From Algicola sagamiensis DSM 14643 (lineage in GTDB: Bacteria > Pseudomonadota > Gammaproteobacteria > Enterobacterales > Alteromonadaceae): a DNA stretch of 64,000 bases. Positions 27,583 to 35,283 of the stretch are shown piece after piece. The stretch lies in assembly GCF_000374485.1 (NCBI RefSeq), contig NZ_KB894491.1:89651-153650 (forward strand), given 5' to 3'. A program made the position numbers and the translations under genes. Under the pieces are notes generated by a model, which saw only the letters and a list, made by a program, of their open reading frames with translations, did no database searches and was not told the origin of the DNA. Each line of letters begins with the position of its first letter. Position 1 is the stretch's first letter.

Positions 27583-29079
27583 ATGATGTTCCAAGCGATC
27601 ACACCGACAATTCGCAGAATTTGTTCAACAGCAGCAGCCTTATGTATTTTGAATGGCTGTAGCCAGGTAGAGAAACCGCCCGTCACGAAGCAAGCGTGGC
27701 CGGACGATATCATTTATTTTGTGCTGGTTGATCGTTTTGCTGATGGTGATTCAGGGAATAATGAAAAGGTCGACATCCAAAAAAAGGGCCACTTTCACGG
27801 TGGTGATCTCCAAGGAGTCATCGACAACTTTGATGAGATTGCGTCACTAGGAGTCACCACTATCTGGCTCAATCCTTTAGTGAAAAATATCCCAGGGCCA
27901 GTCACAGGTGCTGGATTCGAAGATTACGCTTATCATGGATACTGGGCTGAGGATTTCAGTAAAATTGATGAACGCTTTGGTCACGCCGATGAGCTGAAAG
28001 AACTGGTTGATTTAGCACACCGGCATGGTATCAAGGTACTTTTGGACGTTGTCTATAATCACCCAGGTTATGCGTCTTCATACGCCATGAGGCCTGACCA
28101 AAGACACTGGGTCAGACTCGCCAACCATTGTGGTGAAGATGCCATCACAAAGTGTTTAAGCGGCCTACCGGATTTTCGTACCGAAATACCCCACGTCGCG
28201 GACTACCTCATTGAACAACAATTGAAGCATGCAAAGGCTGCTGGCGTTGATGGATTCCGACTCGATACAGTCAAGCATGTTGACCATGCGTTTTGGCAAG
28301 CTCACCGGAAAGCCACCCGAAATACAATGGGCAATGACTTTTTTCTACTCGGTGAAGTCTGGGGCGGCAATTATCGTAACCTGGACCCTTGGTTTCGATC
28401 CGATGAAATGGATGCTGGCTTTGATTTCTCTTTTCAAGGCAATACCCTCTCATGGGTTGAAGGCCGTGGCCGAACTGTCGCCTACAGCCGATACCTCAAA
28501 AAGCGCCACAGAGTCCGTTCCGGATATCATTTATCTCAATACCTATCGAGCCATGATGTCACAGGCGGACTTGTTCAACTGAAGGACGATAAAGAGAAGT
28601 TTCGTCTTGCCGCAGGTCTTCAACTATCAACCGTTGGTATTCCGATGATTTTCTATGGCGAAGAAGTCGGTAGAAAGATAGGTGAATGGCCATACAATCG
28701 CACAAATATGCCTTGGGGGGAAAAGGATATCCTTCCCGGTAAAGGCGTACATCGCGATGAGTCCATGCGCCAATACTATCAACAACTCATTCAGACAAGA
28801 AAGTCTCATAAGGCGCTGTCTCGCGGCCGCTATCAGGAAGTTTATAGCCAAGGTGATCTCCTTATTTTCGCCAGAACCTGGCAAAAAGAGACCGTTTGGG
28901 TGGTTGCAAATCGCGGCCAAGCCATTTCTGTCACGCTTCCAGCACCAGCAACCTGGCAAGCACAAGCAATGGATGCCGTGACCCAAACACAGATTCAATT
29001 TCAAGAAAATCAGCTCACGCTTTCGATCCCAGCGCTTGGCTTTCAGATCATTACGCCAGCGAAAGCAGTTTCTGGATAA
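27583..29079 (+). CDS. GH13 alpha-amylase-family lipoprotein
   Basis: A 498-residue glycoside hydrolase family 13 enzyme that cleaves alpha-1,4-glucans. I start at the ATG at 27583 (GAGG about 12 bases upstream); an ATG at 27562 is in frame but has no binding site. A signal peptide ends in the lipobox-like LNGC (Cys26), so the protein is probably lipid-anchored. GH13 conserved regions are DVVYNH (155-160), GFRLDTVKH with nucleophile Asp228, GEVW with acid/base Glu258, and SSHD with Asp325. The C-terminal 100 residues form the usual beta domain. It is the first gene of the ABC transporter operon, five bases before malK. Probably it trims bound starch or glycogen into maltodextrins at the envelope. 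Confidence 0.93.
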   Translation: MMFQAITPTIRRICSTAAALCILNGCSQVEKPPVTKQAWPDDIIYFVLVDRFADGDSGNNEKVDIQKKGHFHGGDLQGVIDNFDEIASLGVTTIWLNPLVKNIPGPVTGAGFEDYAYHGYWAEDFSKIDERFGHADELKELVDLAHRHGIKVLLDVVYNHPGYASSYAMRPDQRHWVRLANHCGEDAITKCLSGLPDFRTEIPHVADYLIEQQLKHAKAAGVDGFRLDTVKHVDHAFWQAHRKATRNTMGNDFFLLGEVWGGNYRNLDPWFRSDEMDAGFDFSFQGNTLSWVEGRGRTVAYSRYLKKRHRVRSGYHLSQYLSSHDVTGGLVQLKDDKEKFRLAAGLQLSTVGIPMIFYGEEVGRKIGEWPYNRTNMPWGEKDILPGKGVHRDESMRQYYQQLIQTRKSHKALSRGRYQEVYSQGDLLIFARTWQKETVWVVANRGQAISVTLPAPATWQAQAMDAVTQTQIQFQENQLTLSIPALGFQIITPAKAVSG

Positions 29080-29084
29080 TTATT

Positions 29085-30296
29085 ATGAAAAGTATTGAAT
29101 TTAAGAACGTCAGTAAACGATACGAAGACGTCTCCGTCATTGAAGATTTAAATATGACCATTGAACAAGGTGAGTTCGTTGTTCTTGTCGGCCCTTCAGG
29201 GTGTGGTAAATCAACCACACTAAGAATGATCGCAGGCCTGGAAAGTATCACGGACGGTGATCTTATGATTGGCGATGTTCGTGCAAACGATCTTGCCCCA
29301 AAAGACCGTGATCTCGCAATGGTCTTCCAAAGTTATGCGCTCTACCCACACATGACTGTGCGTGAAAATATCGGGTTTGGTCTTAAAATCAGAAAAATGC
29401 CACAGGCAGAGATCGACAAAAAAGTTGAAGAAGTTGCTGAACCGCTGGGCCTCTCTCAATTATTAGAAAGAAAGCCCAAAGCACTTTCTGGTGGACAGAG
29501 ACAACGTGTTGCACTGGGCAGAGCGATTGTTCGCAATCCGAGTGTGTTCCTTTTCGATGAACCATTGTCTAACTTGGATGCAGAGTTGCGCGTGCAGATG
29601 CGTGCCGAAATCAGCAAGCTCCACCGTCAGCTTAAAACCACTTCGATCTATGTCACCCATGATCAAATTGAAGCAATGACCATGGGGGATAAAATCGCAG
29701 TGCTCAACAAAGGGCATATCATGCAGTTCGGCTCGCCTATGGAACTGTACAATTTCCCAAAAAATACGTTTGTTGCAGGCTTTATCGGCACTCCACCGAT
29801 GAATTTAATGAAAGTCAAAGTCTCCGATCATGGAAAAACCCTGACACACGCATCCTTTCAGATCAAAACACCATCACGGTGGCGAGAAGCAACAGAAAAG
29901 TTTGATGGTGGTGAAGTGATCCTGGGGATCCGTCCAGAAAAAATCGGTTTACTCCATGAACATGATGATTGGGATGTCCCTGCCCATATCTTTGGCAAAC
30001 TAGAGATGGTCGAAACCCTTGGTCACGAAGCAATTGTCCATTTAATTTGTGACGGAAACAAGCCCGGCTCTGGCGATAAAATCCTCGCCAAAATCAAACC
30101 TAAAAACAGTCCAACGATGGGGCTTCTCGGCGAACACTACGAAGTTACATTCGATACCCGAGCCATCCATTTATTCGACCCGAATACGGAGCACCGTCTT
30201 CCAGAATCTCGTTTTGATTCTCAAACATCCCAAGAACAAGAAAGCCCGACCGCAAAACAAAATTATGTCCTCAGTCTTGAAAGCCAAGGCAATTAA
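29085..30296 (+). CDS. malK: MalK/UgpC-type sugar ABC transporter ATPase
   Basis: A 403-residue ATP-binding subunit that powers import through the MalF/MalG-type permeases. The start at 29085 gives MKSIEFKNVSKRYED; the open frame extends upstream only by chance. Motifs are Walker A GPSGCGKST, Q-loop MVFQSYALYPHMTV, signature LSGGQRQRVALGRAI, Walker B VFLFDEPLSNLD and switch His in YVTHDQIEAM. The C-terminal TOBE-type domain (about 235-403) has GIRPEKIGLL. The gene symbol follows function and context, not proof of maltose specificity. It lies between the amylase and the binding protein gene in one operon. Confidence 0.93.
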   Translation: MKSIEFKNVSKRYEDVSVIEDLNMTIEQGEFVVLVGPSGCGKSTTLRMIAGLESITDGDLMIGDVRANDLAPKDRDLAMVFQSYALYPHMTVRENIGFGLKIRKMPQAEIDKKVEEVAEPLGLSQLLERKPKALSGGQRQRVALGRAIVRNPSVFLFDEPLSNLDAELRVQMRAEISKLHRQLKTTSIYVTHDQIEAMTMGDKIAVLNKGHIMQFGSPMELYNFPKNTFVAGFIGTPPMNLMKVKVSDHGKTLTHASFQIKTPSRWREATEKFDGGEVILGIRPEKIGLLHEHDDWDVPAHIFGKLEMVETLGHEAIVHLICDGNKPGSGDKILAKIKPKNSPTMGLLGEHYEVTFDTRAIHLFDPNTEHRLPESRFDSQTSQEQESPTAKQNYVLSLESQGN

Positions 30297-30312
30297 TTTA
30301 AGGAGATACATC

Positions 30313-31542
30313 ATGTTGCAAAAATCATTCAAAAAAACAACCCTTGCTTTGAGTCTCTCAATGATGGCCTTCAGCGCTGTTTTGCAAGCAGCAGACGATC
30401 AACTGATACTTTGGCATTCCTATCGCGGTGCTGAAAAATCGTCCCTTGAGAAAGTCGTCCAACAATATAACCAAGATATGGCTGGTAAAGGGGTCAAAAT
30501 TAAACCCCTTGCTGTCCCACATGATGCTTATGCAGATAAAATTACAGCCGCAGTGCCCCGTGGCAAAGGGCCGGATGTGTTTATTTTTTCCCAAGATCGT
30601 TTAGGCGGCTGGATTGAGTCTGGGATCATTCAATCCATCGACTTTTTTATAGAAGATGAAACACTCGAAAATGTGGATGAAAAGTTAGTCAGCGCCCTCA
30701 CCTATCAAGATACAATTTATGGTATTCCACTCAACTTTAAAAGTACGGCGCTGATTTACAACAAAAAACTGATAAAAACACCCCCGAAAACAGATAAAGA
30801 GTTAATCACACTTGCCAAAAAGCATACGAACAAAGCCGCTGGGCAATTTGGTTTAGCATATAAGTACAATAAGTTTTACTTTCATGTCCCTATCATGAAT
30901 GCTTTTGGCGGTCGTGTATTTGACGAGAAGTCCAACCCTGTCCTTAACAGCAAAGAAAACAAAGCATCCCTGTCTTACATGATGGATTGGTACGAAAATG
31001 GACAATTTTTACCGGAAGAACCTTCTGATGCATTGATTACTTCCCTGTTCAACAAAAGCAAAGCTGCGATGGTCATTTCTGGCCCTTGGTTCTTGGGTGA
31101 AGTGAAAGATGATATTGATGTGGGCATTGCCCCACTCCCAACCATTACAAAAACAGGGAAACCAATGGAACCTTGGTTATCGGTTGAAGGCGCTTATATT
31201 TCTACAAAGTCCAAGTATCAGGAAAAAGCCTTTAATTTTATCCAATATCTCACCACAAAAGATGTCGGGCTGACCATGGCGCTTGAAGGCGGGCAGCTCC
31301 CAGCAAATCGAACCGTCTATGAAGATATACGTGTACTGAACAACCCAATATTAAAAGGGTTTTACGACCAAATGAAAACAGCAACACCAATGCCAAACCG
31401 TGCTGAGATGACAATCGTCTGGTCTCATACACCGACCGCCTTAAACAAAATCGTGAAAAAAACAACAACGATTGACAAAGCAATGGATCAGGCACAGCAG
31501 TTTGCCCTGAAAGATATTCAAGTGTTAAGGAAGTCTCAGTAA
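30313..31542 (+). CDS. malE: MalE-type maltodextrin-binding protein
   Basis: A 409-residue periplasmic binding protein of the extracellular solute-binding family 1. A strong AGGAGAT precedes the ATG at 30313. The signal peptide ends at VLQA-ADDQLILWHSYRG. MalE-like features include the domain-swapped two-lobe layout, PRGKGPDVFIFSQDRLGGW (compare the maltose-binding GPDIIFWAHDRFGGY), IYGIPLNFKSTALIYNK, and VSGPWFLGE-type hinge segments. It captures maltodextrins and delivers them to the MalFG permease. The stop overlaps the malF start (TAATG), so the two are translationally coupled. Confidence 0.92.
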   Translation: MLQKSFKKTTLALSLSMMAFSAVLQAADDQLILWHSYRGAEKSSLEKVVQQYNQDMAGKGVKIKPLAVPHDAYADKITAAVPRGKGPDVFIFSQDRLGGWIESGIIQSIDFFIEDETLENVDEKLVSALTYQDTIYGIPLNFKSTALIYNKKLIKTPPKTDKELITLAKKHTNKAAGQFGLAYKYNKFYFHVPIMNAFGGRVFDEKSNPVLNSKENKASLSYMMDWYENGQFLPEEPSDALITSLFNKSKAAMVISGPWFLGEVKDDIDVGIAPLPTITKTGKPMEPWLSVEGAYISTKSKYQEKAFNFIQYLTTKDVGLTMALEGGQLPANRTVYEDIRVLNNPILKGFYDQMKTATPMPNRAEMTIVWSHTPTALNKIVKKTTTIDKAMDQAQQFALKDIQVLRKSQ

Positions 31543-33458
31543 TGCTTCGTCAACCGCTCAGCAAGCAGGCCCTTTTCGGGCTTGCTGTTGCTTTGCTCGT
31601 GTCACTCTTCTTCAGCCAGTGGATTGCATCTGAGTACCGACAGCAGCAGTTTGCCAAACAACAGATACAGCAGTGGTCCATTCAAGGTCAAGTCCTTGGA
31701 CCAATGATCAGCCAGCATATCCAGGAAAAGAAAAACCTTCAGCCGTTACTCGTAAAATGGCTCGAAACACATGTAGGTATTCAATCCATTACCGTTGCCG
31801 GGATAAAAAAGATGCCCGGGTATCGCTCCAAACGGATTGTTGCTCATACGGATATCATGCAAAAAAGCGGTGAATTCCAGCCGAAACGCTATAGCAAAGA
31901 CACCCGATATTTATATGATTTAGCCAAATCCGTGGCTAGACATGTCAGCACAAACCGTACAGAAAATACCTTTCGGAAAGCACATATCGTTTCAAATTGG
32001 GAAGAGAAGACACTGCAACTGGCTTTTCCACTGTATCTAAAAAATAAAGTCAGTGCAGCTTTAGTCCTGAAAATAGAACGGCCAAAACCACCCAAATCTG
32101 ATATTCAATTTTTGGCTTATGTCGGAACAGGTCTCGGGCTGCTTGCTATCGCATTGCTTTTTATCCCTCAAAAACGTCGCTATACAGTGATTGCAGCCAG
32201 CAGCTTTTTTATTCTTGTCGTGGGACTTTACAGCATTTCCACCTTTCATCGTTTCGAACAGCAAGCAATCGATAGTGCATCACATATGTTATCTCTGGCC
32301 CAACACGAAACGAAGGACCGAGCAATTGCTGCGGAATCCTTATTGGTTGATATTTATGAACGGCCACTTGGGTGGATCACACCGGAGCTGACGTTAAATC
32401 AACATGCGATTCAGGACTATTTGGCAAGGCCCATGACACAGCTCAGAAATTTCTTTGTCCTCATTGGAGGCCTGTCATTATTATTCCTTGTTTTTATCGC
32501 CAGTGGCGCTGCGAGCCGAACTATCGCAACACTCAAAGAACATAGACAAGCCTATAGCTACGCAATGCCAGCCATCATTGGTATGACTATTTTGGTATTT
32601 TTTCCATTTGCATATGGGATCATGCTGTCTTTCACAGATACCAACCTGTTTAACGAAAGCCTACCACTCAGCGAACGTTGGATCGGTTTTGGTAATTATG
32701 TCAGCATCCTCGGGGATTTTAATGTGGTCGCAGCGGATGGTGAAGCGTGGTCGGTGAATTATCAGAACTTTTATTGGACGCTATTGTTCACAATTTTCTG
32801 GACAGTCACTAATGTCTTTTTCAGTGTATTGATTGGCCTGATACTGGCACTCGCACTCAATACAGAAGGATTAAAAGGCAAAGCCATTTATCGTGTGTTG
32901 CTGATTTTGCCTTGGGCAATCCCAAATTACATCACCGCCCTGATTTGGAAAGGCATGTTCCACCAGCAATTTGGAGTTGTGAATCAACTGATCCAACTTT
33001 TTGGAGGGAACGCAGTCGCTTGGTTCGATAATGTAGGTTCCTCATTTATGACAGTGCTCATGACGAATGTCTGGCTTGGCTTCCCATTTATGATGGTGGT
33101 GCTACTCGGTGGTCTTCAGTCAATTTCTTCTGATATGTATGAAGCGGCAAGAATCGACGGCGCGAATCGCTGGCAACAGTTTCGTTATATTACCCTGCCC
33201 TCACTCAAACCAACGATTATTCCTGCCGTCATATTATCTGTCGTATGGACATTCAACATGTTTAACGTCATTTATTTGGTGAACCAAGGCGAACCTGCTG
33301 GCAGTAACGAAATCCTGCTGACACAAGCCTATAAAATTGGATTTGAAAAATATCAGTACGCTTATGCCGCAGCCTATTCTGTTGTGATCTTTGCCATCTT
33401 GTTTATCTACGGCATTTTCCAAAACAAAGTCAGTAAAGCAACGGAGGCTAACGCATGA
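31542..33458 (+). CDS. malF: MalF-type permease with an extra N-terminal membrane and periplasmic region
   Basis: A 638-residue sugar ABC permease. The C-terminal ~310 residues are the MalF core (PAIIGMTILVFFPFAYGIMLSFTDTN, LNTEGLKGKAIYRVLLILPW) with the ATPase-docking EAA loop EAARIDGANRWQQFRYITLPSL. The N-terminal ~320 residues are unusual: TM at about 11-28, a ~150-residue extracytoplasmic domain, two TM helices at about 187-230, a ~70-residue extracytoplasmic stretch, and TM at about 302-322. This part resembles sensor-type membrane domains more than the P2 loop of E. coli MalF, and its role is unknown. It could be an extra binding or sensing surface. The stop overlaps the malG start (ATGA). 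Confidence 0.9.
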   Translation: MLRQPLSKQALFGLAVALLVSLFFSQWIASEYRQQQFAKQQIQQWSIQGQVLGPMISQHIQEKKNLQPLLVKWLETHVGIQSITVAGIKKMPGYRSKRIVAHTDIMQKSGEFQPKRYSKDTRYLYDLAKSVARHVSTNRTENTFRKAHIVSNWEEKTLQLAFPLYLKNKVSAALVLKIERPKPPKSDIQFLAYVGTGLGLLAIALLFIPQKRRYTVIAASSFFILVVGLYSISTFHRFEQQAIDSASHMLSLAQHETKDRAIAAESLLVDIYERPLGWITPELTLNQHAIQDYLARPMTQLRNFFVLIGGLSLLFLVFIASGAASRTIATLKEHRQAYSYAMPAIIGMTILVFFPFAYGIMLSFTDTNLFNESLPLSERWIGFGNYVSILGDFNVVAADGEAWSVNYQNFYWTLLFTIFWTVTNVFFSVLIGLILALALNTEGLKGKAIYRVLLILPWAIPNYITALIWKGMFHQQFGVVNQLIQLFGGNAVAWFDNVGSSFMTVLMTNVWLGFPFMMVVLLGGLQSISSDMYEAARIDGANRWQQFRYITLPSLKPTIIPAVILSVVWTFNMFNVIYLVNQGEPAGSNEILLTQAYKIGFEKYQYAYAAAYSVVIFAILFIYGIFQNKVSKATEANA

Positions 33459-34321
33459 GGTTACCGAAGCACTTTGGTCTACATGTTGGCCTAACCAGCT
33501 TTTGTCTTCTGACCATTTATCCAATTCTCTGGGTCTTCTCCATTGCGTTTTCTGGAGAACAGAATATTAGTTTTGCGAATATTCCGGCTGACCCAACTGC
33601 TTGGGACCGCTTACGTGCGATTCTTCCCTGGCCAGAGCAAATCAGTATCCAGAACTTCGTCGACCTGTTTACCCAACAGCCATTTTTTGACTGGTTGCTC
33701 AACAGTGTGATTGTCGCCGCCATGACAACCATCCTCGGTGTTTTTCTGGCGTGTACTTCCGCTTATGCATTCTCCCGCTTTCGCTTTCCAGGGAGAAGAA
33801 CAGGGATGATGATGTTTTTGGTCTCGCAGATGTTCCCTGGGACTCTCATGTTGATCCCACTGTATATCATCGTGACAAAGTGGCTTGGGCTGGGGAATAG
33901 TTATTTTGGTTTGATTTTAGTGTATGCCACTACAGCGATTCCGTTTTGTGTCTGGATGATGAAGGGCTATTTCGACACGATCCCCAAGGAAATAGAAGAG
34001 TCAGCGATTATGGATGGTGCATCTTCTGCAACGATTTTCTGGAAGATCGTCCTGCCACTGGCACGCCCGGCACTTGCAATTACCGCCCTATTTTCCTTTA
34101 TGACGAGCTGGAATGAATTCATTCTGGCATCCCTGTTTATGGAAGATGAGGCCATGTATACCGCGCCTGTTGGCTTAAAGTTCTTCGTAGGCGGATTTTC
34201 TTCCCAATGGGGTTATTTTGCGGCGGGTGCAATTATCGTGTCTCTTCCAGTCGTTCTGTTATTCCTCTATCTGCAAAAGTATCTGATCTCTGGGCTGACC
34301 GCAGGTAGCGTCAAAGGGTAA
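33455..34321 (+). CDS. malG: MalG-type sugar ABC transporter permease
   Basis: A 288-residue partner permease with six predicted helices. The N-terminus (LPKHFGLHVGLTSFCLLTIYPILWVFSIAF) and the middle (SAYAFSRFRFPGRRTGMMMFLVSQMFPGTLMLIPLY) are typical of MalG. The EAA loop reads EESAIMDGASSATIFWKIVLPLARPAL, and the end (LQKYLISGLTAGSVKG) matches the MalG C-terminus that contacts the ATPase. It starts inside the malF stop codon. A 60-base gap without a terminator separates it from the next gene. Confidence 0.95.
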   Translation: MRLPKHFGLHVGLTSFCLLTIYPILWVFSIAFSGEQNISFANIPADPTAWDRLRAILPWPEQISIQNFVDLFTQQPFFDWLLNSVIVAAMTTILGVFLACTSAYAFSRFRFPGRRTGMMMFLVSQMFPGTLMLIPLYIIVTKWLGLGNSYFGLILVYATTAIPFCVWMMKGYFDTIPKEIEESAIMDGASSATIFWKIVLPLARPALAITALFSFMTSWNEFILASLFMEDEAMYTAPVGLKFFVGGFSSQWGYFAAGAIIVSLPVVLLFLYLQKYLISGLTAGSVKG

Positions 34322-34381
34322 CTGTATCGAAAGCGAAATGAATTGAAGGATTAATGTGTAAAAGGATAAATGAGAGAGAGT

Positions 34382-35197
34382 ATGACAATGAAAACAATGA
34401 CAAAAACTTTGGTTGCTCTTTTGAGCATCAGCGCTTATACAGCACAAGCAGAAACATTGACCTTGAAAGATCCTGCTGGAGATGACAACGGTCACGGTGC
34501 GGTTATCTACCCAACGGCAGCAATTTATAAACCAGGCGCTTTCGACTTGCGAGAATTCAAACTGAAAACATCCGGAGGTAAAGGGACGTTTGAAGTAAAA
34601 ATGAATAGCAAACTAGAAGATGTATGGGCTATGGGAAGCGGTTTTTCAACACAAATGGTCTTTGTCTTTATTGATACTGACAACAAACCTGGCAGTGGTT
34701 TTACGCAAGGCTTGCCTGGGTTGAATATCAACTTTGATCCCAAACATGCTTGGGATAAGGTCGTTATTTTATCCCCTCAGAAGAAATCACGGGTCACCAG
34801 TGAAGCAAAAATTAAAGCTGAAAAGTTCAAAGATGCGATCATTGTGCCCAACAAAACCAAAGGAAAAGGCAAAAAAATCTCAGCGAAAGTCGACTTAAAA
34901 GATATCGCAGCTTCCTCCCCGAAAAGCTGGCACTATCAAGTCGTCGTTCAATCCAACGAAGGGTTCCCTGCAAAAACTGACCTTTTAACCCGCCGTATCA
35001 ACGAATATGAAGGGCAACACCGTTTTGGCGGTGGTCATGATATGGATTGCGATCCACATGTCATTGATATGCTCGCAGGTCAGGCAAAAGGGGATAAGTC
35101 AGAAGCCGCGGCCCAGCATAAACAGCTCACCTACCAATGCTCGGAAGAAGGTCAATCACTGAAAATGGCGCAAGTTGAGATGATCAAAGCCCTCTAA
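34382..35197 (+). CDS. Periplasmic protein resembling the glucodextranase C-terminal binding module, copy 1
   Basis: A 271-residue secreted protein. The ATG at 34382 has GAGAG just upstream; in-frame ATGs at 34370 and 34388 are alternatives. A signal peptide ends near YTAQA-ETLTL. The opening LKDPAGDDNGHGAVIYP, then FDLREFKL, FVFIDTDNKPGSGFTQGLPG and HAWDKVVIL resemble the DOMON-like module found at the C-terminus of glucodextranase and amylopullulanase. Here it stands alone, without a catalytic domain. It probably binds alpha-glucan in the periplasm or at the outer membrane. Two cysteines in the C-terminal part may form a disulfide. A paralog sits on the other side of the outer-membrane barrel gene. 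Confidence 0.78.
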   Translation: MTMKTMTKTLVALLSISAYTAQAETLTLKDPAGDDNGHGAVIYPTAAIYKPGAFDLREFKLKTSGGKGTFEVKMNSKLEDVWAMGSGFSTQMVFVFIDTDNKPGSGFTQGLPGLNINFDPKHAWDKVVILSPQKKSRVTSEAKIKAEKFKDAIIVPNKTKGKGKKISAKVDLKDIAASSPKSWHYQVVVQSNEGFPAKTDLLTRRINEYEGQHRFGGGHDMDCDPHVIDMLAGQAKGDKSEAAAQHKQLTYQCSEEGQSLKMAQVEMIKAL

Positions 35198-35228
35198 TTT
35201 CCAACAAACAATAAAAACGAAATTTGTC

Positions 35229-35264
35229 CCCGTAACAACTTGATCTTCAAGATTGTTTCGGGGG
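35229..35264 (+). promoter_or_regulatory. Long imperfect hairpin just before the outer-membrane barrel gene
   Basis: CCCCG-T-AACAA-CTTGA pairs with TCAAG-A-TTGTT-T-CGGGG around a 3-base loop, giving 15 pairs with one mismatch and one bulge. It sits in the 86-base gap between the binding-module gene and the barrel gene, ending about 20 bases before the chosen start. No T-tract follows, so it is more likely an mRNA-stabilising or translation-modulating element than a terminator. Confidence 0.6.
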
Positions 35265-35283
35265 AAGTATGGACGGAATAAAG

